64,000 nt of DNA, from NCBI GenBank assembly GCA_032622095.1, contig CP136063.1, forward strand, positions 179,901,956-179,965,955, given 5' to 3'. Numbering within the stretch: the first letter of the stretch is position 1; each line of letters begins with the position of its first letter. This stretch comes from Siphonodentalium dalli (lineage: Eukaryota; Mollusca; Scaphopoda; Gadilida; Siphonodentaliidae). A program made the position numbers and the translations under genes. Below the pieces are notes generated by a model, which worked only from the letters and a program-made list of their open reading frames with translations, did no database searches and was not told where the DNA came from. Below are positions 46,533 to 58,925 of the stretch, piece after piece.

Positions 46533-47945
46533 GATCCGGATATGGTAAGCATAAAGAGCGTTATTTGTCACTATTTTTCTTATATGGAAATAATGAAGAG
46601 CGTTTATATAATGTTTGTGTGATTAACCAATATGATTGCGTTGTGTTTTGTAAACAGAAGCAACACTTCTGTAACACGAGCATGCTGTTGTTTACGCAAT
46701 CATCGTACACATTGAGGACAATACACTATTCACGCGCTGATTACGTTTGCATATGAACAAAACTGTACATATTTTAATATTCCATCTGTTGGTGGCGATT
46801 TGACCACACATTAATATTTCTGCAACGAACACCGCCCGTGCCTTTAATTATTATAACCAATGCCATGTACTCATATACATATACATATAGCTAACACAAT
46901 TAACGACATTAGGGAGACTCTTGAAATAATCCGACCTTAGGGAGACATCTCAACAAAGCTATATATATTTTAATATTCCATCTGTTGGTGGCGATTTGAT
47001 CACATATGAATAGTTCTGCAACGAACGCCGCCCGTGCCTTTAATTATTATAACCAATACCATGTAATGATATACATATACCTAACAACATGAAACGACAT
47101 TCGGGAGACTCTTGAAATAATCCGACCTTAGGCAGACATCTCAATATATCATTTTCCATGCAACGTGCAGCTTCAGGGTATGGTGAGAGCATTTGGTATT
47201 AATAAAAAAACATCTTTTATTGCTCATATTAAAGATACGGGCTGTCTTTGGCGGTGGGTATGCTGTTAAAATATTCAGCTGCGTCAAAAACCACCATAAA
47301 CAGAAATAGTAAAATATAGGCAGAAGTTGTTGTTATATCATACATAAATATGGCATAAATAGTATGTTATTGTCAATCGTTTTCATTTTGTTGTGCAAAC
47401 AAAAGGAAAAAACCGTTACGTTTCCTGACTTTTGTATAGATCCGGATATGGTAAGCATAAAGAGCGTTGTTTGTTACTATTTTTCTTATATGGAAATAAT
47501 GAAGAGCGTTTATATAATGTTTGTGTGATTAACCAATATGATTGCGTTGTGTTTTGCGCATATTATGTAAAGAAAGGGAAAAACCGTTACGTTTCCTTGC
47601 TTTTGTTTAGATCCGGATATGGTAAACATAAAGAGCGTTATTTGTTCCTTATATGGAAATAATAAAGAGCGTTTATATAATTTTGGTGTGGTCAACTACT
47701 ATACTTGCGTTGTGTTGTGTAAACAAAAGCAAAACTTCTGTAACATGAGCAGACTGCTTTTTACGCCACCATAGTGCACATTGAGGACAATATACGATTT
47801 ACGCGCTGATTATGTTTGCATATGATCAAAACTATATATTTTTTAATATTCCTTCTGTTGGTTGGGATTTGAACACATATGATATTTCTGCAACGAACGC
47901 CGCCCGTGCCTTTGATTATTATAACCAATGCCATGTACTGATATA

Positions 47946-48409
47946 GCGTTTTACAAAGATTAAACCAGGTCCCGCATTCGTGTATTGAGGGTTAAATTTC
48001 TCGCGTATGCTAGCATCTTAAATTATATCTAGTCATTTCGTAAGACTATTGCAAGAATATGGCTTCAAAATATAAAGTACATATTATGTATCTCCATAAC
48101 TTTGATTTTTAATATGTGTCCCCCTAATACCGCATGTAGTGGTATTTATTGTATATGTCCCCCTAATATGGTTCATGTTGTATGTAAAATGACCAAACAT
48201 TAGGGAGACGGTATTAGGGGGACACTTGGTATATATTTTTAAATATTATAATAGTCATCACAAATGACATAATTGATGGTTTTTCGATTAATACCAAATG
48301 CTCTCACCACACACAGAAGCTATGAAAATGCATAGAAAATGATATATCGAGATGTCTCCCTAAGGTCGGATTATTTCAACAGTCTCCCTAAGGTCGTTAG
48401 TGTTGTTAG

Positions 48410-48443
<34 letters not shown>
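47946..48443. repeat. Array border: CCCCCTAAT palindrome and inverted unit fragment
   Basis: GTGTCCCCCTAATACCG (48116-48132) and its exact inverse (48209-48225) bracket 76 bases containing further CCCCCTAAT / ATTAGGGAGAC words. At about 48290-48411 a satellite-unit segment is present in inverted orientation (ATACCAAATGCTCTCACC ... GTCTCCCTAAGGTCG), ending at an (AT)n tract, 48411-48442. Confidence 0.8.
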
Positions 48444-48445
<2 letters not shown>

Positions 48446-49839
48446 TGTGTGTCTGTAACTCTGTCACGCGTTTGGCGTGCCAAAATTTGACCTTGTCCTG
48501 CACCAAATCTTAGAATAAGGGAGATTACTGAGTCGCCGCCATATTGAATGCATCCAACCCCCATTTCGCGGTTTAAGTGCTACATGTCAAAGTTCTCGTG
48601 GTGCATTCCATATACGAAGTTCTCCAGTTAGAATTTAATTTTACTATCCAATTTGTGTTGGGTTATCTAGTTTTGACTGTGAAATAATCATGGGTGATAA
48701 CGGTGGTTGAACAATTTTGTCAAAGTGAAAAGACACATTTAAATGGAACATTATTTTCTCAAGTTCAGGTGGAAATTACGTTTCAACTCAAGGGTCGAGT
48801 TAATTTCTAAAGCGAACACCTCGCCATCGAGACCACTACGCAACTGAGAATAAAACATATGTTGGCGATACGAAAAGACCGAGGCATTGTGAGTCGGTAG
48901 CTAGTTAGGCGTACAGACAGACGGAAGCAAAGTTGGATAGGCGGAAAGGCAATTTAAATCATGCAATATGTGGTGCACAGACAAACGAATTTCACCTGTA
49001 CAATATAAGATTCGACAATACTTTATTTTCCTAAGGCTGGCTCCAAAAAAAAGAGTCTTAATCTCGTATTCGTAAGCTCGCGTGACTGACGTGCCATGAC
49101 ACTGCAATATCAGTCCCATGCATATGGTAGACGAAACGACAACTCATGACTCTTATTATGTATTGTTGTGCTAACCGTCTAGTGCTGAACTCTTTACATA
49201 TTATCGAATGGAAGATCGCCGTACCTAATAGAAATATAATATATGGTATATATATACCTATCCGTATTTCTCGAAATAGTCATTTGTCTATGTTTTTTCT
49301 CTTTTTACCACATTAATTTGGTTCGCTGAATCGTTAAACTGCCGCAGCACCGTGGTTGTCAAGCCGCTGAATCGTGAAATTGGTCGCTGAATCGTCAAAA
49401 CGATTGTGCCGTGTGACACAAGTCATCACCATATCCAAATAAATTTTGACACCTATATGTCTCTATAAAAGTGGACGTTCGATATTAACGATCCAATGCT
49501 TTGCCTGCTGACTTAGCTAAAGTTTCAGTTGCAGTATAAAAACTATCATGTTCGTGTATATTATTCCGAGGTATTTATATTGATTCACTATCAGTATGTT
49601 AGGTTCAACACTATTAAAAACACAACTTGTTCCATGGTCGCGAAAAACTCCAATTCCATTGGTTGCGCCCATGAGACAGTTTGCAGAACCAAATAAGGTC
49701 TATCTGGTTCCTAGCATTTGACGAAGTAAAGCTTGAGCTATTGCCATGGGTTGGCGTCCGTCGTTTGTCCACCAGCAATTTCCTTTGTCTCACCGTACAG
49801 GCCTCATCCCTCACCCGATAATCACAAACATACATACGC
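48444..49839. other. Spacer, no gene recognised
   Basis: The only pattern noted is three GCTGAATCGT(T/G/C)AAA words between about 49324 and 49399. ORFs on the minus strand (48901-49119, 49614-49835) have no motif support. Confidence 0.45.
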
Positions 49840-50730
49840 GCTCTTCGAGGTGACCTCTAGATGGGAGTCATCGATCTTTCCCGAAATTTGTTAAAAAGCA
49901 TGGCCCCCAGCAGCCATTTTAGATTTCCCATCCGCACACCCTAGTGTCCGCATTTATTGAAGAAATGTTTTGAAAATTTACAGGCATATTTAGGATAACC
50001 TCCTGATGGGAGATATAAAATGTTAGCCATTTTCGATGAAAAACATGACCGCCATCTTGAATTTTACTCTTTGCATGCCTAAATCGTTTGGCATACCCTA
50101 CAGGCCACATCCCTCATCTGATAACCACCAAACATCATATGGATATTCGGGGTGACCTCTAGATGGGAAACATTTATTTTTTTGTTTATAAAATTCGTTA
50201 AAAAACATGGCCGCCAGCAGCCATCTTAGTTTTCAGATTTGAATCCATCGGCGTAATCGCCATCTTTTTTAATATATACGGTTCTTCGATGTGACCTCTA
50301 GATGGGAAACATTTAAATTTTTTATTTATGAAATTCGTTAAAAAACATGGCCGCCAGCAGCCATCTTGGATTTCAGATTTCAGCCAACATATATATAAGA
50401 AATGTTTTGTAAATTTGCTGGCATGATTAGGATCACCTCTAGATGGGAGCCATCGAATTTGAACAATTTTCGATGAAAAACATGGCCGCCGACAGCCGTC
50501 TTGGATTTTACTCTCTGCATGACTAAATCCTTTGGCACACCCTACAGGCCACATCCCTCATCCGATCGTCACCAAACTTCATATGGATCTTCGGGGTGAT
50601 ATCTAGATGATAACTATCGATTATTTCCGATTTTTGTTTAATGAAACATTGGTGCAAGCAGCCATCTTGGATTTCTAATTTGAATCCATACGCACACCCT
50701 ACAGCCCACTTTTATTGGTGAAATGTTTGA
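49840..50730. repeat. Tandem repeat, ~140-160 bp units, ~6 copies
   Basis: GACCTCTAGATGGGA or close variants at 49853, 49997, 50153, 50296, 50434 and 50597, each followed in most units by AAAAACATGGCCGCCAGCAG-type and CCATCTTGGATTT words. A second block (CCCTACAGGCCACATCCCTC) recurs every second or third unit. The 118-codon minus ORF here (50554-50198) is built from the repeat and not called as a gene. Confidence 0.85.
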
Positions 50731-52860
50731 AATGAAAATAATTTCATCTACACAATACAAGGCCTTAATGTAACTTTTTAACTTTCCTTCTTTATAATTC
50801 TATTCATTGCTCAGCCAAAAAAATTGTTGTGCAATAACGTAACGTGATATCCAGTACGTGTCACGTGCACACTATATTAGGTCAGACAGTTCTTTCCTAT
50901 ACTGTGATTATGCAAACAAGATGTGTATAATATACACGATAGAGTGGGCTACGCGTGCATATTGTATAATCGAGAGTGTAACCTAGGTAACGGTCAATGG
51001 TGTGCCATATCTTCTACGCAGACACGACCTGCTAGAAACTTGATCAGGTTGAGATTTATGACGTGAACCAATTGTCTCGATGTCATGTGATTGCTCTCTT
51101 GCGCTGCTGAAACAATTAGGATGAAACCACAGTCCCCAGTTCAACTCTAAATTAGTCCATAAAATAGAGATGAGGTCACAATGGGAATAAACACGATCGT
51201 TCCTTAATACGTATGATAGCTCAATGTCAGAACATATTGGGGGTGATTATTCCCACACAGTGCACTTGATTCGCGTGATATCCCGACGAGGCCGATCTGT
51301 ATAGTTACGGAGAAGCAGATAGATTTACTCGAAGAGATGGCTGCCGGCTGTGGTTCTTATCGATTCGATCAAACCCAATGGTACTCATCGCTGGCTAACA
51401 AACATTTCTGTGGATATCGCTAAACACCGCTAGTCATCGTTCCGTCTGCTTATCGTTCCGTACTTTCGGAATAACCCGCCCTCGAGGAACGTCTGTTACT
51501 TTTCTCGGATTCGTTCCAGCTTCGGTAATTGGCGCGATTAATATCAGTGTATACAGTTCCTGGGTTTCACTGCTTTATGCCAATCGGTTTTGTGTGATGT
51601 GGATAGAACCGTTAGCATTGCATCGATTCGTTTAGTTAGCAGTCGCATTAAACGAAGACTGGAGCTATGTAAGATGTTGATATACCATATGCATGGTGAA
51701 TATAATTCCAACGAGGACAATTCTGAATTGTGTTAACCTAAGGTAAGAGGGAATCTGGCTCTATATTGATTGAAATACTGCATTAACCATTTCTATACAA
51801 AATGGATTCTTCCACTTAGTTAAAAAATGTGTACATCGGAATGGTCTATTATTGATATGAATGTGTGCAGAATACATATAAACAGACGGCGGACAGAAAA
51901 ACATATAACACAAGAGCACAATAGTCGTTTGTTGAATTTATTATCTGAACATTTCCTATAGGAACTACTCGTCAATGATTCTTTATTATAGAAAGTGCAA
52001 ATATACACGAAGCGTGTAAGATGACACTATGGTATCGTTACATTATTATCACGGCTATGCAACATAATTTTTTATTATAACCCTCGATTTTCCATGCATG
52101 TGAGATTCATCAGCGAAGTTTGGGTTTCCGCCATAGCAAAACTTCAGACTTATGCCTATTTTCACACTGATTTATGACCTGTTTATTTCACAACAACAAA
52201 TGTTGACATGTGTTGCAGAAATAACAGCATGTGGCAACCTAAAGATATGTCACATGACCATGATTTAGAAGAAAAAAATTGATTTTCACCATTTTTTTAG
52301 ATATTTTTTTGTAAAATGTTGGCTATTTTTAAACCTATTACAAAATATCGATGAAAAATAATGTGAATTTCATCATGATAGCACAAAAATATATCTGTCA
52401 TGTTTCTCAACCTATGTCTGACCAAGTGGTGTCTGGTCTCGATTCTCTGGAATACGTCGCAAATATTTATAAATCCAAATCTATAAATTATATACATGTA
52501 TGAGTAGTATGACGGACGGGAAAATGTCATATATAAACACCTAAAATAAGTAAGTTCCCCCCTAACATATTGCATTGTATCTCAATATATAATCCTGACA
52601 AGGCTCGTTCGTGGAATGCTTACATACTTAAGGATCCTCTCCCGTGGCAACATACCATCTGATGTAGCATACTAAGCAGTCTCATAACTCTGTCGCTTCC
52701 CTCTGTTTTCTGACTATTCGTTCTCTCTCCTCCTCAATTTAACATCCATCCGATGAATATTGTGCATTGTGATCTCAACTATATAATCTCCTTTCCCAAC
52801 TTCTTCACTGCCATTTTTTTTCTGTTCGTGTTCTCCCATTCTCACCCTCCCTCTTTCGCC

Positions 52861-52861
<1 letters not shown>
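50731..52861. other. Spacer, no gene recognised
   Basis: About 2.1 kb with no repeat or coding sequence that I can support. Confidence 0.45.
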
Positions 52862-52943
<82 letters not shown>

Positions 52944-52950
52944 TCTCTCT
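52862..52950. repeat. (TC)n microsatellite
   Basis: CT run of ~89 bases with a single CC interruption near 52939. ORFs spanning it are low-complexity. Confidence 0.98.
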
Positions 52951-53487
52951 ATACTATATGAATATCTCCAACATATTTCCATCCCTTCCTGTCCGACCCC
53001 CTCTCCACTTAATGGAGAGGGGGCGCAACAAAGGGGGGACAAACTTAATATTAGCCCCTATACAGGCTTGTTGTTTAACCCACTTTCCAATGATTCCGTT
53101 TATGTATATATACATCCAATATTGTAACTACTTACGTTTGAATTCATGTTATTTATTTGCACATGTATGCTATCAGGCACTGTGTAGGAACTGTTACATC
53201 GGAAGTCGTTCTATCGCCGGATTGTGATGGCTCTTGACTGATTTGTGACGGTTCGTGTTGATCGAAATTATACATTTTCGCGACTTTTTGACAGTTAAAA
53301 CGCAATTTTGGAGCCATCTAGCTGATGATTCGATTATTTTTTCCATTCCCCTCACAATCGGTGGCCCCAACGAGCGTAGTAATAACGAAAATTTCATTGT
53401 ACGAGTCATAACGACGAAAACCGCGAATTTTGATATATGTTGGATTCTTTCCTGATCAAGTCGGTTCTCTCACCATTTAATTGGTTA

Positions 53488-53844
53488 TCTATTATATATT
53501 TTGGAAGATCTGTGTGTCTGTGTGTCTGTCTGTGTGTCTGTGTGTCTGTGTGTCTGTGTGTTCGCGATGAACTCGAAAACGGCCCACCCGATTTCGATAA
53601 AACTTGGTATGTGGCGGTATTTTCGGCCGGGGACGAATCGTGACCCCGACCAGACCTTGACCTTCAAAATGATCAATTCAAGGTCAAATCGGGTAAAACC
53701 GGATGGATTTCGACGGGCACGTTTGTCGGGTACTTTTGTCCGGGCAGTGTTTTTGGACTGGTCAAATCGTGACTCCACTTGAACTTGACCTTCAAAATGG
53801 ACAATTCAAGGTCAAAGCCCGGACGAAGTCGGGTCACCTTCTAG
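53488..53844 (+). mobile_element. Non-autonomous Helitron H1 (357 bp)
   Basis: Starts TCTATTATATATTTTGGAAG after A and ends with hairpin CCCGGACGAAGTCGGG + 7 bases + CTAG. An internal TGTGTCTG microsatellite follows the 5' end. It contains inverted TTGACCTT...AAGGTCAA pairs. Confidence 0.82.
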
Positions 53845-54469
53845 TCTATTATATATTTTGGAAGATCTGTGTGTCTGTCTGTGTGTCTGTGTGTCTGTGT
53901 GTCTGTGTGTTCGCGATGAACTCGAAAAAGGCCCACCGATTTCGATGAAACTTGGTATGTGGCGGTATTTTCGGCCGGGGACGAACATAGGCATATTAAT
54001 TTGTCCGTGCGACATGACCTTGACCTTGAAATCGGGTCATTTCAAGGTCAAACGCCCGAATATCACGGGATTTCGACGAAACTTGGTATGTGGGGGTACT
54101 TTCTTATGGCGAGTCACATAAGCATATTCATTTGCTCGTGCGACGTGACATTGACCTTGAAATCGGGTAACTTCAAGGTCAAATCGCCAATTTTGATGGG
54201 ATTTCGACGAAATTTGATACGTGGGGTTACGTTTGTCCACTGATTGTTTTGGACGGGTCCAATCGTGACCCCGACCAGACCTTGACCTTCAAAATGATCA
54301 ATTCAAGGTCAAATCGGGTAAAACCGGATGGATTTCGACGGGCACGTTTGTCGGGTACTTTTGTCCGGGCAGTGTTTTTGGACTGGTCAAATCGTGACCC
54401 CACTTGACCTTGACCTTCAAAATGGACAATTCAAGGTCAAAGCCCGGACGAAGTCGGGTCACCTTCTAG
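53845..54469 (+). mobile_element. Non-autonomous Helitron H2 (625 bp), tandem to H1
   Basis: Its 5' TC begins at the base following the CTAG of H1, so the copies abut with no spacer. Same 3' hairpin and CTAG. It carries four successive modules with TGACCTTGA...TTCAAGGTCAAA, i.e. more internal modules than H1. Confidence 0.82.
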
Positions 54470-55388
54470 TCTATTATATATTTTGGAAGATCTGTTTGTT
54501 TGTTTGTTTGTTTGTGTGTGTGTGTGTAATCGATGAACTCGAAAACGGCCCACCCGATTTCGATGAAACTTGGTATGTGGGGGTATTTTCGGGTCAGGTG
54601 TAACATAGGCCTATTGATTTTCAGATCCGAGGTCAACTTTTCACGTGCCGAGGTCAAATCTGTTTTTACGCTGTGTTACGGGACTTTCATTTGAGTTCGG
54701 TGCTTACAAATCGATTCGAAACAGCGCGAATAATAAAATGCCAGTCATAATAATGACACTGTGAGAATCTTTCGTGTTTCCTCTTTCCAACGATATATAA
54801 TGCGTATGTATCCGTTTTAGTTATCTGCCTCAATTATCAAGAAGAAGAGGTACTATCTTCCATCAGGATAAAAACAATGCGTAACTTCTATGACGTCGTT
54901 AGAGGTCATAACGTTAGATCACGTTAACGCTTAACCGGCCGATGCATTTGACTGTTTCAGACGTCTTGGCGATATCTCGGGCACCGATGGTAATTTATCT
55001 TTACGTTGAAACTTGATAATTAATGAGCGTGTGTGTATGAGGCGCGTTTATATACTTGAGTGGAAATCAAATCGGGTTACACTGGCGGATTTTTACGGAC
55101 GAAATTTGATGCATAGGGTATCTCGGTATCCGCTGGGCCGATTTCCCGGTATCCGCTGGGCCGATTTCCACCATTTTTGGGGTGTTGGTGTTTGACCCCA
55201 ACTGACCTTCAAAATGGTCAATTCAAGGTCAAATCGGGTAAAACCGGATGGATTTCGACGGGTACTTTTGTCGGGTACTTTTGTTCGGGCAGTGTTTTGG
55301 ACGGGTCAAATCGTGACCCCACTTGACCTTGGCCTTCAAAATAGACTATTCAAGGTCAAAGCCCGGACGAAGTCGGGTCACCTTCTAG
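54470..55388 (+). mobile_element. Non-autonomous Helitron H3 (919 bp), tandem to H2
   Basis: Begins at the base following the CTAG of H2 and ends CTAG at 55385-55388 before T. It has a GTTT/GT microsatellite near the 5' end, a middle segment (about 54785-54960) shared with the window's first 200 bases, and the standard 3' module. Confidence 0.8.
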
Positions 55389-56538
55389 TATATATATATA
55401 CGGGTAATACTATGGCTAATATTTGGCAAGATACATAGATACATGGTTCAAACTGACCATGTCGTGAAATTAACCACAGATTACGCTGCCTTCCTATGCT
55501 TATTCAATAACCCGTGTTACGCCTATCAAATTTCACCAAGTCACAAGCCAGCTATAGTTTGAAAATAACGCGTTTTGCAGGCCCAACGTACGTTACCATG
55601 AGTCTATTATAGCCGGTTAACTTTAACGGAAATTTCATAGCGTGAGCGTAGACTGGATATATATAGTTATCGGTCCTGTAGTTTATGGTGTCTATTTTCG
55701 TAGACGCAAATCAGAAGAAAAAAAAGCAAAACATATGACGTTAAAAGTTCGTTGACACCCATATACAATGTACTGATTACGCAATATATGAAGTTTATGT
55801 CGGGCATCCGCTTGCTGGATGCTAATTATATAGGTTAGGATCCAGAATTCGTTATTTCTTTATCCACTTGCACTGCTGTTCACGACAATCGGATCTGACC
55901 CAGGGTTTGCTCTAATTTCTAAGCCTCTAGATAGTGAAGCCATGCCACTCAGATTCCTGTTTAGAGACACCTGATTACAACCAATTACGCAATTAATTGT
56001 ATCCACTCGCCTGTATAAGAGGGAATAATTGTTTTATACTAGTTGCTATTTACGCGTTAACTCACTAATTCCGAGTTAATTGTGACATAGAGTTCGTGTT
56101 TCGATAACACGGCACTTCTGTAGCCTCTGTTCATTCAGGAAAGTATAATACATTCAAGATGTCTATAATTATGCGTGATTTTGTCCAGAAAATGATTGTC
56201 ATACGACTGGTGATTTGAGAAAATGTTGACTCCCCTGAGTGCTGTATGTCACATTTAAAAGCCACAACACTGTTATGAGAGTGCAATTTGCACATGAGCT
56301 AGGAACAAGTTAGTAGTGTTGCATTTAACCACATGCCAGGTCAATTTAGCTCCGAATATAACTGCATGCCATATCAAAGAGTGAAAGTTGTAGGCAAGAC
56401 TTAATTGGAGGCACAGTGCCCGCATTGTAATTCATATAAAGAATGGTCACTGGACATTATGAGCATTGCCATAACGTTTAGTGTCGTCTCTTATGTCTGC
56501 CCACTCGGCCCCTTTTGATACCAGGTGCCAACGTACCA

Positions 56539-56540
<2 letters not shown>

Positions 56541-56598
<58 letters not shown>

Positions 56599-56642
56599 CA
56601 GAGAGAGAAAGAGAGAGAGAGTGAGAGAGACAGAGAGAGAGA
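56541..56642. repeat. (GA)n microsatellite
   Basis: About 100 bases of GA, imperfect in the distal half (GATAGAGACAGAGAGAG). ORFs on the other strand are Ser-Leu low complexity. Confidence 0.97.
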
Positions 56643-58382
56643 TCCATTCTCATTAAAACCGTGCATTTGTGTCGCCGGTGGTTTTCTGCTGGAATACCGA
56701 CGGCAGAGTTAAAAAAAACCATATGCGGAAATATCTTACCCCCGCGTCCTTAGAGTGCTATGCACATATAAACAGGTTGTGGAATCTTTGCGACGGGAGC
56801 TGCTCACATGTATGCACAAATGTAACATACGTTACGGTCGCCCAGCCCAAATTCTTTGAAGAATGACTCACAAAAAGGTATAAAATATCAGACGATCGAG
56901 GCCAGTTTTCTAGTTGCAGATTGGACAGTGTTAGTTGTTGACTTCGTTACATTTGTGATCACGGCAAAGAAAAATATTGCACCTGAAGCAGCTGTCGCCA
57001 GATCCGTGTAACATACGTTACATAATATCAAAAGTGATTTCACACGAAAACTATTTGACTTATAACGTCCGGCTGGTAATTACATACATAAAATGGGAAG
57101 ATGACCACGATCATTACTGGTTGTAATCATCAGTATATATAATGTTATCCGTGATTAATTCAATCGCAAATATATTTTTTTCGTTGACATATTCATAAAA
57201 ACAATTCAGCTGAAAGTTTGATTTGCATATAATTACAACTACTTTCGCTTTCACTTAAATGCGTGCATTTGATTGGTCAAGGCCCTTAGATACATGTGGT
57301 AGCGACAAACTCTATCAGCCGAGGGAAGTGTCGTTTCCCGCATCACTGGGTGTAGTGATACTTTAAAAAGTTCGCAAACAAAGTCGAATATCCATGGGGC
57401 GAATTTACCCGGAATATTATTTAGTCCACCAATCAAATCGCAAGAAATAACTTCCGTTTCTAGTGGTAACCCAAGACGCCAACTCTCAACGAAAAATTAT
57501 CGCCGATTAAACAGCAAAATAGTACATTAATTTAGTTGGGGGTAAAGGAATGTATTACATAACTATTCCACCATTAGTATTAGCATTTATCAGCCGTACA
57601 AACAAACAGAGAGCCAGGGAAGCGCTCATTCGTTGGGTATAATATTCTTCTTCAGGACTGTGGGGGGTCTCATTTTAATAAATATGCACATTAACTCTCC
57701 ATCCCGATTTTGGTGGTCAGCCCTCTTCCATATATACCCGCTTGCGAATTACGCCAAAAACACCGTACAACGGCGTTTCGCCACACCACAACGGCCAAAC
57801 GCACACCACAACGGGGAAACGGTTGGTCAGTGTGATAATGTATACGCAAACATCGATATCAATGTCTGGATTTCTAATTTTGATCTCCAGAGATTATGGC
57901 CACAACATGTCTGCTCGTCGTTCTTCTCAATATCGGCGTCCTCGCTATACTGCATGGCACTAATGTGATATCGCGCTGCAGAGTTGATTTTGCTGATATA
58001 TCATGTACCCGGAAACTAGGCAGTCACCATGCATTATATATGAAAACACTGACAAGCCCACCATTATTCCGCTGTATACTGTCGGTCATATAGCTAGGCA
58101 TATTCTGACAGTATACGTTATCATGAACGTGTTTAAAATATGAAGTCGTGCGACTGTATACAGGTTGATCATATCTATTTGCAGATTTTCAAAAGTGCTT
58201 GTCATATTGGTTTCTGACAAAACATTGATAAATGATGCACACAAACTATTGCTATTATTCATAGGGTCCCGGTGGGAAATATATTTTAGCTATAGAATGT
58301 CATCTTGCATGTGTATAAACTAGTTCCATAGTCTTGCCATGTTGAGCCATCTTCGGATACACTGAAATGGAAACTAACTTCC

Positions 58383-58384
<2 letters not shown>

Positions 58385-58420
<36 letters not shown>
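58385..58420. repeat. (AT)n microsatellite
   Basis: An uninterrupted AT run of about 36 bases. Confidence 0.98.
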
Positions 58421-58422
<2 letters not shown>

Positions 58423-58536
58423 CCCATGTTTGAAAGAAGAATCTGCTCCATAATTTCAGTCAAGTTTCCATCTTCTTGTCTAACTGGGTCAGGAATGTTT
58501 GTTTGTAAAAGTAACTGTCACATCACTATATCATCA

Positions 58537-58628
58537 CAGGGACATTATAGAAAACATATTTATAAAATATACATTAAAGAATATTCTTTAATGTATATTT
58601 TATAAATATTTTTTCTACAAGGTCCCTG
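58537..58628. mobile_element. 92-bp foldback MITE with perfect 27-bp palindrome core
   Basis: Ends CAGGGAC / GTCCCTG. Centre 58556-58609 is a perfect loop-less palindrome of two 27-base arms (left half ends TTAAAGAAT, right half starts ATTCTTTAA). No clear target duplication. Confidence 0.7.
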
Positions 58629-58925
58629 TATATATTATCAGACATTGGCGAGATGCAACTGGCCCAGACGCATGCACCGGTAGTGAAGACGCGGGATTAA
58701 CACGAATAAGCTGCTCCAGGTTCAGATGTGACAAATTGTTCTTTTTACCGAAACTCCCTTCACCGACAAAGAAGTGGACCAGGAAAAAACATTTTCAAAA
58801 CCCAAATCTTTTCATTTTGTATTTGTAATAGTGGGGAAAATATGGAATTCAGGAATCCAAAGCCATACAAGCGCGGCCTCTGGGTTCGATGTCGGAAAAA
58901 TTCAAAATGTTATCTTTAAATTTGG

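Larger units (their letters stand above)
32636..47945 (+). repeat. ~15.3 kb satellite array of MITE-containing units
   Basis: The anchor GATCCGGA occurs at 33173, 34028, 35129, 36034, 36939, 38040, 38897, 39803, 40660, 41762, 42619, 43719, 44576, 45676, 46533, 47439 and (truncated unit) 47610. Spacings are 855, 1101, 905, 905, 1101, 857, 906, 857, 1102, 857, 1100, 857, 1100, 857, 906 and 171. The three length classes are explained by a 48-bp segment (present in 905 and 1100, absent from 857) and one extra ~195-bp subrepeat (in 1100). Each unit holds a full TTAA-flanked MITE plus a spacer. Units at the left edge (32.6-33.1 kb) and right edge (47.6-47.9 kb) are degenerate; the centre is homogeneous. 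Confidence 0.95.
53170..55855 (+). repeat. Dispersed repeat X, copy X1, interrupted by Helitrons
   Basis: The left part (53170-53487) and right part (55389-55855) align, in the same order, with 59345-59670 and with 59671-60008 plus 60988-61140. Shared words include GGAAGTCGTTCTATCGCCGG, GACAGTTAAAACGCAATTTT and CGGGCATCCGCTTGCTGGAT. The interruption is Helitron copies H1-H3. Family unknown; no coding capacity. Confidence 0.85.
55856..58536. other. Spacer, no gene recognised
   Basis: 56045-56200 matches 63190-63345 (GATAACACGGCACTTCTG; CTCTGTTCATTCAGGAAAGT), another part of the dispersed repeats. Otherwise only microsatellites. Overlapping plus-strand ORFs at 57633-58093 lack recognisable motifs. 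Confidence 0.45.

Noticed and set aside
33159-47662. 76-codon plus-strand and 66-codon minus-strand ORFs repeated in nearly every satellite unit
   Set aside because: Their conservation follows from homogenisation of the array. Both strands are open over the same bases, several units have stops or frameshifts, and no domain is visible.
32636-47945. CRISPR-like or gene-family array
   Set aside because: Units of 857-1100 bp with MITE ends and no short repeat/unique spacer pattern; clearly eukaryotic satellite DNA.
50198-50554. 118-codon minus-strand ORF
   Set aside because: Lies wholly inside the 140-160 bp tandem repeat and repeats its own sequence; no domain.
52753-53127. 124-codon ORF with long Ser-Leu run, and its antisense Arg-Glu ORF
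   Set aside because: Produced by the (TC)n microsatellite. The same applies to the ORFs at 56447-56722.
58860-58900. GGTTCGATGTC resembling a tRNA B box
   Set aside because: No matching A box at proper distance and no cloverleaf; neither a tRNA nor a tRNA-derived SINE could be supported.
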